Below are positions 31,013 to 38,214 of a DNA stretch of 55,554 nucleotides, one piece after another. Positions within the stretch are counted from its first letter, which is position 1. Each line of letters opens with the position of its first letter. Location of the stretch: NCBI GenBank assembly GCA_023434145.1, contig JAEYTI010000244.1, positions 1 through 55,554 of the forward strand. The letters are read 5' to 3'. Below the pieces are notes generated by a model. That model ran no database searches, had not been told where the DNA came from, and saw nothing but the letters and a program-made list of their open reading frames with translations. The stretch is from Chloroflexota bacterium. Lineage in GTDB: Bacteria; Chloroflexota; Anaerolineae; Anaerolineales; Anaerolineaceae. The position numbers and the translations under genes are program-made.

Positions 31013-31978
31013 CTACTGCAAAAATGAAGGAACGATAATTTCATCGATCTCGGGGGCAACTGTCACCTGGCCGCGGTCGATCAGGAACTGCATACTTACT
31101 TCCACCGCACGGTAGATCGTGTTTTGCGAATTCTCGTCAAACAGCATCAAGTTATCTTGCTGCGTGTAAAGCTGCACATCACCAGAAAGGGCCACATCTT
31201 CAACACTCTGGTTGGTCGCCTTAGCGATAATTTGGTCACATTCTTCCGGGTGGGCCAGGCGGTAATCTACTGCTTCAAACCATGCCTTTAAGAAGGCGCG
31301 TACATCCTCTGGCCGATCCTCGATGATGCCACGTCGAAAAACAATGACATCTGGCGAAAGGGAAGCAAATGTGCTACTGGTATAAAGAACTTTATGCCCG
31401 TTTTTCACTGATGCGTCGTCATATGGCGCCCACACGTACCCGGCATCCAGATCTTCAGAAAGGCGGGTGGGGATCTCTTCAGGAGAGGCGTTCACCAGCG
31501 TAACGTCTTTGATCGAAACACCAGTATCCAGCAGCATTTGCCGGACAAACATTTCGTTATAGGTGTTCATCGTCACGCCAATGCGTTTGCCGCGCAGTTC
31601 GGATACTGAGCGAATGTCATTTCGCGAGACAACGGTGGAGGTGCCGCCCGAGTCATACACAGCCACGGCCACTACGTCACCCATGCGCGAGGCATTGAAC
31701 AGGTCGCTTAATGCGAAGAAACCGGCATCAATCCGGTTCACGGTAATATCTGTCATTGCATTCGTAAAGTTCTCGTAGAAGACGAGGTCTACTTCTACGC
31801 CATGCTTCTTAAAAAAGCCCTTTTCCTGGGCGATGAGGACCGTATAGTCGCCTTCCCAAATTGTCCATTCCACTTTCAGAGGCGGGCGTTCTTCTTGCGC
31901 GATTAGGGTCCCGCAGCCCTGTAGAACCAAAGCGGCGATCATGATCCAGCACACCACGTACCATACTTTCTTCGTCAT
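31013..31978 (-). CDS. NMT1/THI5-type substrate-binding lipoprotein
   Basis: 321 aa. The signal peptide ends at the lipobox LQGC (MIAALVLQGC), so it is an outer-face lipoprotein. The mature part is an SsuA/THI5-like binding protein: WTIWEGDYTVLIAQEKGFFK, FVRQMLLDTGVSIKDV and a C-terminal lobe with VWAPYDDASV. Relatives bind taurine, aliphatic sulfonates, pyrimidines or thiamine precursors. No ABC permease or ATPase gene lies nearby; instead membrane sensors follow. It therefore probably acts as a receptor for the signalling operon. ATG 31978 was chosen because GGAGGT lies just upstream and the signal peptide begins there. First gene of the operon. Confidence 0.9.
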   Translation of the reverse strand: MTKKVWYVVCWIMIAALVLQGCGTLIAQEERPPLKVEWTIWEGDYTVLIAQEKGFFKKHGVEVDLVFYENFTNAMTDITVNRIDAGFFALSDLFNASRMGDVVAVAVYDSGGTSTVVSRNDIRSVSELRGKRIGVTMNTYNEMFVRQMLLDTGVSIKDVTLVNASPEEIPTRLSEDLDAGYVWAPYDDASVKNGHKVLYTSSTFASLSPDVIVFRRGIIEDRPEDVRAFLKAWFEAVDYRLAHPEECDQIIAKATNQSVEDVALSGDVQLYTQQDNLMLFDENSQNTIYRAVEVSMQFLIDRGQVTVAPEIDEIIVPSFLQ

Positions 31979-32170
31979 TCGTGACCTCCAGGGCCTCTCC
32001 TCACCCAATCGGACGGATTTTATTTCGCGGTAGAACTGTTGGTTACAGGCAGCATAAATAAAAGCACTTCACCGTGAATTTCACTGCACGGTTGGTGCCT
32101 GAACCCCGATGCTTTTCTCAGATGATGCTTTTATCTGGAAATATGCGACGATTCTTCCCGAAATTATTTA
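31979..32170 (-). promoter_or_regulatory. Long untranslated leader of the signalling operon
   Basis: About 190 bases between the predicted transcript start and the first ATG. On the minus strand it contains two AAAAGCATC repeats 16 bases apart (plus-strand 32108-32116 and 32124-32132). A stem-loop follows (32064-32098: GCAC/GTGC plus ACCGTG/CACGGT, imperfect), then TTTTATTTATG. That is the layout of an attenuator, but no known riboswitch motif was recognised. Confidence 0.45.
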
Positions 32171-32177
32171 CAAGCAA

Positions 32178-32206
32178 ATGATATGCGAAACATGAAGGAG
32201 AGTCAA
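32178..32206 (-). promoter_or_regulatory. Promoter of the signalling operon
   Basis: On the minus strand TTGACT (32206-32201), 17 bases, then TATCAT (32183-32178): a good housekeeping-type match. It is placed about 200 bases before the binding-lipoprotein gene. Confidence 0.65.
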
Positions 32207-32266
32207 TTGACGTATCACAAATAAAGGGTGTTTGTAAAGTAGGTGTTAGGTTTGTTTATTACTGTT

Positions 32267-32980
32267 TTACCTATCAAGAGGGTTTTCTGCCAGCCGTGCA
32301 TTCGGCAGCAGGATCTGCGCCAGCGCGGCGGTATCTGGCAGAACCAGATCAGCGCCGGCACGGCGAAGTTCTGCTTCCTGCCCAAACCCGCACAGCACCC
32401 CCACCGTCTGCGCACCGGCAGCCTTGCCTGCCCGGATATCGACGGTTGTATCCCCCACCATCAGGCATTCTTCGGGGTGCACGCCCATCTGCTCTGCTGC
32501 CCACTGCACCGGGTGTGGGAAGGGTTTGGTATAGGCGCAGGTCCATGCGGTGGCGTATGCTCGGAAGTACCCTTCCAAACCATATTGCTTTAAGAACGCC
32601 ATTGTACCCGCCTCGTCACGCGCACTCACTACCGAGAGCGGATAATGCTCATACAGCATGCACAGCATCTCGCGCACACCAGCCACAAGCAAAAAGCCAG
32701 ACGCCGATTTTTTCACCCGCCGCCGGTGAATCGCGCTGACCAGCCGGCCCACCTCGTCGTCAAGGTGAATGCGGTCGAACAGGTGATAAACCAGGTTACC
32801 GGGCGACTCGGCGCACATAATCGCCCAGCGAGCAAAAGCGCGGGCATTCTGCTGCGGGAAGAGCCGCCGCAGCGGGCCGATCCGATGCTCAAATGCGTTT
32901 ACCCACTGGTCATCGGTGTCGGAAAGGGTTCCGTCTACGTCAAAACAGATCGCTTTTATGCGAGCAAGGTCGAGGGCCAT
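32267..32980 (-). CDS. HAD-family hydrolase (phosphoglycolate phosphatase-like)
   Basis: 237 aa. HAD motif I is ICFDVDGTLSDTDD (nucleophile Asp), motif II falls in LSVVSARDE, motif III is the Lys in YTKPFPHP and motif IV is MVGDTTVDIRAGKAAG. A helical cap lies between motifs I and II. It is cytosolic and probably hydrolyses a small phosphate ester; the substrate cannot be told. There is no ribosome site, and its ATG lies three bases after the stop of the upstream 33-aa membrane protein, so translation is probably coupled to it. Confidence 0.88.
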   Translation of the reverse strand: MALDLARIKAICFDVDGTLSDTDDQWVNAFEHRIGPLRRLFPQQNARAFARWAIMCAESPGNLVYHLFDRIHLDDEVGRLVSAIHRRRVKKSASGFLLVAGVREMLCMLYEHYPLSVVSARDEAGTMAFLKQYGLEGYFRAYATAWTCAYTKPFPHPVQWAAEQMGVHPEECLMVGDTTVDIRAGKAAGAQTVGVLCGFGQEAELRRAGADLVLPDTAALAQILLPNARLAENPLDR

Positions 32981-32983
32981 ACG

Positions 32984-33085
32984 CTAAAACACCAATACAG
33001 CGGTCCAGGCCACGATAATGAGACTGAGGCCGAGACAGAATGCAATCAGCAGGGTTATGATGGAAAGCCAAACACGTTGAGCCAT
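32984..33085 (-). CDS. 33-aa single-helix membrane microprotein
   Basis: Reads MAQRVWLSIITLLIAFCLGL then SLIIVAWTAVLVF. It is a single hydrophobic helix with a positively charged N-terminus. It ends three bases before the HAD gene on the same strand. A TATAAT at 33093-33098 would place the transcript start almost exactly on ATG 33085, so this Met is preferred over an in-frame ATG nine bases earlier that overlaps the -10 box. Function unknown; no homologue recognised. Confidence 0.55.
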   Translation of the reverse strand: MAQRVWLSIITLLIAFCLGLSLIIVAWTAVLVF

Positions 33086-33097
33086 TGGACTCATTAT

Positions 33098-33130
33098 AAT
33101 ACAGCCCGCGCCAGTGGCGCAGGCTGTATT
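33098..33130. repeat. 33-bp hairpin
   Basis: AATACAGCC pairs with GGCTGTATT, then after one mismatch GCGCC with GGCGC. It overlaps the promoter side of the microprotein-HAD pair and lies ~100 bases past the end of the YbjN-like gene. Confidence 0.7.
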
Positions 33131-33150
33131 TGGGTAGCGTGTAGGAAAAA

Positions 33151-33200
33151 GTTGTCAGGTTGGGGCGGGGAACAAAGTACCCCTACCCTAACACACCAAC
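33151..33200. repeat. Decayed inverted repeat
   Basis: GTTG..CAGGTTGGGGCGGGG on the left faces CCCCTACCCTAAC..CCAAC on the right around AACAAAGTA, with several mismatches. It looks like an older member of the palindrome family. Confidence 0.5.
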
Positions 33201-33228
33201 GAACGCAAACCGATGTTCGGGAGCGGGC

Positions 33229-33762
33229 TTAGTCGTCGATAGACTTGCCGTTTTCAACTTCTTCAATCGCTTCGTGCGGGGTAGCGCCGCCAAAGCTAAC
33301 GCGCAGCAGGCCCGGCAGGTAGCGATCCATGGTGTGAACGGCAGGATAAATGGCATTGCGAATCAGATCATTGGTGAGTGTCTGGCCCTCAAAATCGAGG
33401 CTGCTCTTGTAGCGCACTTCGCCATCCGCATAGTCCATTTCAAAGTTGCCAATCCGCAAGCCATAATTGGCGCGGGTGAGGAACTCAGCAACCGCCATGC
33501 GCACGTCCTCCGGCACTTTCACCGGCGCGACGGCGTAAAACAGAAACTCCTCCAAATCCACGCGGATGATCGCGTAACAGCGCAGGTCGCCGTTCTTGCC
33601 CGAATAGGACATACTGTATGCGTACTTCCCGTCAATACGGCGCGGGTACCATTCATCGCCATCCAAATAACTGGATAGCAGCTCAAAGCCCTGCAGCCCG
33701 TTCTGGTTTTCGGGGCGGGGATCTTCGCGGGGGTCCTGGTAGTCATCATCATGCCGTCTCAT
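33229..33762 (-). CDS. YbjN-domain protein
   Basis: 177 aa. A polar, Asp/Arg-rich N-terminus of ~25 residues precedes a YbjN-like domain (FELLSSYLDGDEWYPRRIDG, AVAEFLTRANYGLRIGNFEM, DYADGEVRYKSSLDFEGQTL). YbjN proteins have a type III secretion chaperone-like fold and are linked to stress and regulation, without a known reaction. Cytosolic. The ribosome site (AGAGAAG) is modest. The gene appears to stand alone. Confidence 0.82.
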   Translation of the reverse strand: MRRHDDDYQDPREDPRPENQNGLQGFELLSSYLDGDEWYPRRIDGKYAYSMSYSGKNGDLRCYAIIRVDLEEFLFYAVAPVKVPEDVRMAVAEFLTRANYGLRIGNFEMDYADGEVRYKSSLDFEGQTLTNDLIRNAIYPAVHTMDRYLPGLLRVSFGGATPHEAIEEVENGKSIDD

Positions 33763-33863
33763 AGTTCACTTCTCTTTCTATAATATCGGATACTAAACCA
33801 TATAACGTAAAAAGGTGTTTGCGGTTTCATAATCTGGAGTGCGCGCCACTCAAGGTGCCCGCG

Positions 33864-35186
33864 TCAATTATTGCGCGCGAATTCCAGGGCATAGATCGCA
33901 TCGGGATAGTTAGGCCGCACTTCCAGCGCCTGCGCGAACAGTTCGAGGGCTTCATTCTTCTTGCCCTGCCGGTACATTCCCCAGCCCTTCCACAACAATG
34001 CTTCTTCCGAGTTTGGCGTGCGCTTGAGGGCGTAATCGGTCATCGCCATCAAATCGTCCATGCGCTGGGTATGAAAATAGGCAAAGAACGGGCCGAACTG
34101 GTAGCGCAGCATTCGCTGAGGAAAGCCGTGTTTGCGTGCTTCATCATATGCCAATGCGGCGTGGGAATACTTTTCAAAATATACCAGATTCGTTCCTTTA
34201 TTGAACCATGCATACGAATCTGTAGAGTCCAGCTCAATTTCGCGTTCAGAAACTTCCAGCGCATGCTGGCGGTTGTAACTGGCATCCCAATGCGGGCCGA
34301 GAATAGACTTCACCGTTTCGCGCTGTTCGGGCGGGTAAAGCACAATATAGACTCGATTAAAGGCCTTCCAGTGATCATCGAGAACACTATAGGGAACGCT
34401 GATGTTCGGCGCAAGAAAAGGATCTTGCGCGGTAAAGCGCTGGGTGGCGTCGTTATAGCCGGTAAGCAGCAGATAGTGCCCGGCCCAACGGTCGTCATTC
34501 ATCCAGTAGCTTTCTTCCATAATGAAGGCTTCTTCCACCGTCACCGGGAACCCGGCTGCCAGCAGCTTTTTCAGCATTTCAATGTCGCCGCCTACCCGGT
34601 ACTGGATCTCGTAATACGCCGCCTGGGTGTTGACATAATAGGCCAATTCTTCCACATTCACGTTGCGATCTTCGCGCAGCGGCTTGATTACGTCGGAGAT
34701 GGTGGTTTGCGTTCCGCCCCAATTGTAGTAATTCAGGTGCATCGAGAGTGTCGCCGGGCCGCAGTTGTTCAGTTCTTGCTTTTCATACGGCGGCGGGTCC
34801 AATTCTATTTGCACCGGAATGGCGGTAGGTGTCAGGGTCGGTTCGGGGCTGGGCGTGATCGTGGGCGTGTTGACCTGCGTTGGTTCAGGCTGCGTGCTGG
34901 TCGGCGACGGAGTCGGTGAATTATCCGGCGCAGCGTGCGGCAGGACGGGGATAAGCGTTCCCTCCTCCACGCCTCTCACGTCGCTGGCATCCGCGATGGC
35001 CGTGGGGATGGGCTTGACCGGATCAACAATGCCGCGCACAAACGCGCTTGCCTTATCCATTTGCCAGTCCACCCGGCTCTGAATGCCGGGAATCTGGTAT
35101 AGGGCCACTGCCAGAACAGCCAATCCAACGACAATACCGGCAAAGAACGCGATGAATTTTTCTTTTTGCGAAAGCTCGCCATGCAT
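33864..35186 (-). CDS. Membrane-anchored C39-like peptidase with TPR repeats
   Basis: 440 aa. One N-terminal anchor (FFAGIVVGLAVLAVALYQI), then a Thr/Pro/Ser-rich linker (~85-125). A papain-like C39 family domain follows, with C142 in NNCGPATLSMH, a His in WAGHYLLLTGYND and an Asp in FTAQDPFLAP. The C-terminal ~150 residues are TPR-like helices (SYAWFNKGTNLVYFEKYSHA, SEEALLWKGWGMYRQGKKNE). It should face the outside and cut peptides or form protein contacts; no transporter is present. ATG 35186 lies seven bases after a TACAAT -10 box, so the message may have almost no leader. It shares a promoter region with miaB. Confidence 0.85.
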   Translation of the reverse strand: MHGELSQKEKFIAFFAGIVVGLAVLAVALYQIPGIQSRVDWQMDKASAFVRGIVDPVKPIPTAIADASDVRGVEEGTLIPVLPHAAPDNSPTPSPTSTQPEPTQVNTPTITPSPEPTLTPTAIPVQIELDPPPYEKQELNNCGPATLSMHLNYYNWGGTQTTISDVIKPLREDRNVNVEELAYYVNTQAAYYEIQYRVGGDIEMLKKLLAAGFPVTVEEAFIMEESYWMNDDRWAGHYLLLTGYNDATQRFTAQDPFLAPNISVPYSVLDDHWKAFNRVYIVLYPPEQRETVKSILGPHWDASYNRQHALEVSEREIELDSTDSYAWFNKGTNLVYFEKYSHAALAYDEARKHGFPQRMLRYQFGPFFAYFHTQRMDDLMAMTDYALKRTPNSEEALLWKGWGMYRQGKKNEALELFAQALEVRPNYPDAIYALEFARNN

Positions 35187-35193
35187 GCGGACT

Positions 35194-35199
35194 ATTGTA
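35194..35199 (-). promoter_or_regulatory. -10 box of the C39-like peptidase gene
   Basis: TACAAT on the minus strand, seven bases before ATG 35186; no clear -35. The expected transcript start is at or next to the ATG. Confidence 0.45.
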
Positions 35200-35273
35200 C
35201 CAGAAACCAAAAGAGCCTTGCCGGTTATCATAGACTTAACAGATATATTAAGTGGCTATTCGCTTTTAAATGC

Positions 35274-35282
35274 TGATATAAT
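35274..35282 (+). promoter_or_regulatory. Extended -10 promoter of miaB
   Basis: TGATATAAT, a perfect TGnTATAAT. Eight bases separate it from ATG 35291, so the transcript probably starts at the ATG and is leaderless. No -35 box is evident and no ribosome site is present. Confidence 0.6.
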
Positions 35283-35290
35283 AAGCGGCT

Positions 35291-36652
35291 ATGAAGTACC
35301 ACATCTGGACAGAAGGCTGTCAAATGAATGTAGCCGACTCGCAGCGGGTTGCATCGGCCCTGGAGCGCATGGGCTACCACGGCACCGCGGCTGCGGAAGA
35401 GGCCGATATTATTGTCTTAAACACCTGCGTGGTGCGCCAGAGCGCGGAGGATAAGGCCTACGGGCGGCTGCATTCCATCCGCCCGCTAAAAGAGAAGAAC
35501 CCCAACCTGATCATCAACCTGATGGGCTGTTTGGTCGGCGTACGGAACGCTGATGTGCTGAAAAAGCGCTTTCCGTTCGTCGATGTCTTCTCCCCACCAT
35601 CTGACCCTGCCCCCCTGGTGGCCTATCTGACGCAGCAAGAAGTGCGCGAGATCGAAGAGGAGCAGACCCAGCAGCGATTCGCGGTGATGGATGGCGACCT
35701 GGTGCTGCCCACCGAAGAGCGCGGCAAGCTGGTGGCCGGGTTCATTCCGGTGGTGTATGGCTGCTCGCACGCCTGCACCTTCTGCATCATCCCCTACCGC
35801 CGCGGCGTCGAACGCAGCCGCCCGCCGGAAGAGATTCTGACGGAAGCGCGCTCGCTGGTAGCCCAGGGCGTCAAAGAGATCACCCTGCTCGGGCAGATCG
35901 TAGACCGCTACGGCAAGGATGAGCCATCTTACCCAGGGCTGGCCGGGCTGCTGGCGCGTCTGCACAGTATCGAGGGCCTGGAGCGCATCCGCTTCCTCAC
36001 CTCACACCCCAACTACATGACCGACGAGCTGCTGGATGCCGTCGCAACGCTGCTAAAAGTCTGCCCGCACATCGAAGTTCCTGTGCAGGCCGGCGACGAT
36101 GAGGTGCTGGCGAACATGAAGCGCGGCTATACCATCGACGACTACCGCAAGCTGGTGGGGCGCATCCGCGCGCGTATCCCGGGTGTTTCGATTGCTACCG
36201 ATATCATCGTCGGCTTCCCTGGCGAGACCGAAGCGCAGTTCCAGGGCACCTACGATCTGCTGGCAGAGCTGAAGCTGGATGTAGCTCACCTGGCGCGCTA
36301 CTCCGTCCGCCCCGGCACGGTTGCCACGCGCCGCATGGTCGACAATGTGACCGAGCAAGAGAAAATGCGCCGCTTCCGCCTCCTGGAGAATCTGCAAGAG
36401 CAGGTGGTCGGCGAGATCAATGCCCGCTACTTGCACCAGACGGTAGACGTGCTGTTCGAAGCTAAGGTGAAACGCCGCTGGAAGGGCCGCACGCCGACCA
36501 ATAAACTGGTCTTTGTGGAAACCGAAGCCGATCTGCGCGGGCAGGTGCTGCCGGTGCGCATCGACTGGACCGGCCCGTGGTCGATGATCGGCAGGCTGGA
36601 GCGCGATATCGAGACGGTCGCCGAGGCAGCGAACATGAGACAGGCTTCTTAA
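35291..36652 (+). CDS. miaB: MiaB-type methylthiotransferase (radical SAM)
   Basis: 453 aa, normal length. The N-terminal UPF0004 domain carries the Cys of the auxiliary cluster: WTEGCQMNVAD, LNTCVVRQSAEDKAYG and MGCLVGVRN. The radical SAM motif is CSHACTFCIIPYRRGVERSR (CX3CX2C). A C-terminal TRAM-like domain follows (LFEAKVKRRWKGRTPTNKLV). MiaB adds a methylthio group to isopentenyl-adenosine 37 of tRNAs reading U-starting codons. The family's GQNVNSYG motif reads GQIVDRYG here, a minor divergence, so another methylthiotransferase specificity is possible. An extended -10 promoter lies directly before the ATG. Confidence 0.85.
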   Translation: MKYHIWTEGCQMNVADSQRVASALERMGYHGTAAAEEADIIVLNTCVVRQSAEDKAYGRLHSIRPLKEKNPNLIINLMGCLVGVRNADVLKKRFPFVDVFSPPSDPAPLVAYLTQQEVREIEEEQTQQRFAVMDGDLVLPTEERGKLVAGFIPVVYGCSHACTFCIIPYRRGVERSRPPEEILTEARSLVAQGVKEITLLGQIVDRYGKDEPSYPGLAGLLARLHSIEGLERIRFLTSHPNYMTDELLDAVATLLKVCPHIEVPVQAGDDEVLANMKRGYTIDDYRKLVGRIRARIPGVSIATDIIVGFPGETEAQFQGTYDLLAELKLDVAHLARYSVRPGTVATRRMVDNVTEQEKMRRFRLLENLQEQVVGEINARYLHQTVDVLFEAKVKRRWKGRTPTNKLVFVETEADLRGQVLPVRIDWTGPWSMIGRLERDIETVAEAANMRQAS

Positions 36653-36692
36653 TCTTCTCCGCCACGGTGGCAATGCCTGGGCGGAAACGGTT

Positions 36693-36752
36693 TGTCTGTA
36701 GGTATCGTTGTTATGTGCCTATCCAGCCACAGAATAACGATACCTACAGACA
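36693..36752. repeat. 60-bp inverted repeat
   Basis: 17-bp perfect arms from 36693 and 36752, then a G-T pair and further pairs with few mismatches to the centre. Placed between two genes of the same direction. The left shoulder AAACGGTTTGT resembles that of the 55264 repeat. Confidence 0.85.
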
Positions 36753-36772
36753 CAGAATCTAGACGGGGCAGC

Positions 36773-37498
36773 ATGGGCCGCGTACTCCTTTGGATCATCA
36801 TTGTGGTCGTCATTATCGCCGGGCTGGTTGCCTGGCTCGCGCCATCCACGCCCCTGGGCGGAGTCGACACGCGCACGCGTGACGGCCGCGTGATCGCCTA
36901 CATTCGCGGCGCGGAGAATTACCCAGAATGGGCGGTGAAAGCGGGCACCCGCTGCGGGAACGCACCCTTCCTGCTGCCTACCGATGGCTTTATCGGCTAC
37001 CTGTGGGACGACTCCTTCCGGCCCGGTCACCGGCACTCGGGCATCGACGTGTTTGGCGGTGGTGAAATCGGTATTACTCCGGTGGTCGCAGCCGTGGATG
37101 GTTACCTGACGCGCATGCCGGATTGGAAATCGAGCGTCATCATCCGCCTGCCAGAAGACCCGCTAATGCCCGGGCGGCAGATCTGGACGTACTATACCCA
37201 TATGGCAAGCCCCAATGGCGATTCTCTGATCGCCGCGGACTTCCCCCCTGGCACAACGGAACTATTCGTTCCGGCGGGTACGCTGCTGGGCTACCAGGGC
37301 AACTTCTCGGGTACGCCCGGCAGTCCAACCGGCGTGCACCTGCATTTTTCGATCGTGCTGGATGACGGGCAGGGTCGCTTCCTGAACGAGCTGGATATCA
37401 ACAATACGCTCGACCCTTCGCCGTATCTGGGGCTGAACCTCAACGCCCATACCAACGTTGACGAAATTCCACTATGCCCAAATGGGGAGGACTCATGA
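36773..37498 (+). CDS. M23-family peptidase (LytM-like), membrane-anchored
   Basis: 241 aa. An N-terminal anchor (VLLWIIIVVVIIAGLVAWLA) is followed by a LytM domain. H88 and D92 in HRHSGIDVF match the HX3D zinc motif, and VHLHFSIVLDD is the HXH motif with the third ligand. The family cuts glycyl or D-amino-acid bonds in peptidoglycan outside the cell. I chose ATG 36773 because the anchor begins there and the preceding in-frame stretch lies inside the inverted repeat. Its stop overlaps the SDR start (ATGA). Confidence 0.85.
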   Translation: MGRVLLWIIIVVVIIAGLVAWLAPSTPLGGVDTRTRDGRVIAYIRGAENYPEWAVKAGTRCGNAPFLLPTDGFIGYLWDDSFRPGHRHSGIDVFGGGEIGITPVVAAVDGYLTRMPDWKSSVIIRLPEDPLMPGRQIWTYYTHMASPNGDSLIAADFPPGTTELFVPAGTLLGYQGNFSGTPGSPTGVHLHFSIVLDDGQGRFLNELDINNTLDPSPYLGLNLNAHTNVDEIPLCPNGEDS

Positions 37499-38211
37499 GC
37501 CAGGGTTTACTGCAAGACAAGGTTGTGCTGATCACTGGGGCAGGACGAGCGCCTGCGCCGGATCTGGCACGCGCGTTTGCCGCGCAAGGGGCTGTTGTTG
37601 CCGTAAACGATCTTTCGCCTACCCTGCTCGACCCGCTGGCGGATTCGGTCCGCGCGGCAGGCGGGCGCATCCGGCCCTACATCGCCGACTCGACCCGCGG
37701 CATGCCGCTGCGGGCCATGCTCGACGAGGTTCTGGCAGATCACGATCGCATCGACATCCTGGTCAATAATCCGCGCGTGCGCCCCGAGACTGCGCTGATC
37801 GACATGGACGAATGGGACTGGCACCGCACGATCGAGATGAATCTCAATGGGCCGTTTCTCGTTACGCAGTTGGTTGCAAAGCTGATGCGCGAACAGGGCG
37901 GCGGTGTGATTTTGAACATCGTCGAGCCCGACTCTACAATGACGGAAATAGACCCTGCCCCAGCATATACCGCCAGCCAGGCCGGGCTGCTGGCCTTCTC
38001 TCAAGCCGCCGCGCGCGAGTTTCTGGCGTATAATATCCTGGTACATACGCTGTGCCCTGACCGAGAAATCCTGTACGGTCCCGTTCAGGATCGCTCCAAT
38101 CCGGCGCTGTGCGATCTGGCCGTTCAACTTTGCAGCCGGGCCACGGATCACCGGGGCGGGCAGACCTTCCGGGTGGGCAAAAACCAGCCGAACGCTCGTC
38201 CACAGGAGTAG
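37495..38211 (+). CDS. Degenerate short-chain dehydrogenase/reductase
   Basis: 238 aa. The SDR fold is clear (KVVLITGAGRA, IDILVNNPRV, MNLNGPFLVTQLVAKLMREQ, AYTASQAGLLAFSQAAAREF). The key residues are altered: the cofactor loop reads TGAGRAPAPD where TGxxxGxG is expected. The NNAG motif is NNPR, the catalytic Tyr is kept (Y158), but the Lys four residues on is Q162. The usual Ser position reads E144. It may be a pseudoenzyme or binding protein. GGGGAGG precedes ATG 37495, which overlaps the M23 stop by four bases; the AAC(3)-like gene follows after three bases. Confidence 0.85.
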   Translation: MSQGLLQDKVVLITGAGRAPAPDLARAFAAQGAVVAVNDLSPTLLDPLADSVRAAGGRIRPYIADSTRGMPLRAMLDEVLADHDRIDILVNNPRVRPETALIDMDEWDWHRTIEMNLNGPFLVTQLVAKLMREQGGGVILNIVEPDSTMTEIDPAPAYTASQAGLLAFSQAAAREFLAYNILVHTLCPDREILYGPVQDRSNPALCDLAVQLCSRATDHRGGQTFRVGKNQPNARPQE

Positions 38212-38214
38212 TGC

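Noticed and set aside
31979..32170. TPP riboswitch in the leader, suggested by CTGAGA and the THI5-like first gene
   Set aside because: Only the CTGAGA word is present; the other conserved TPP segments and the expected stems are absent.
16806..32206. Classical chemotaxis operon, from the Cache-HAMP proteins
   Set aside because: No methyl-accepting signalling helix, CheA, CheW or CheR is present; the only kinase is a HisKA-type enzyme.
33819..34919. Plus-strand frame of ~366 codons opposite the C39-like gene
   Set aside because: The minus strand has the NNCGPAT active-site motif and TPR pattern; the plus frame is a shadow.
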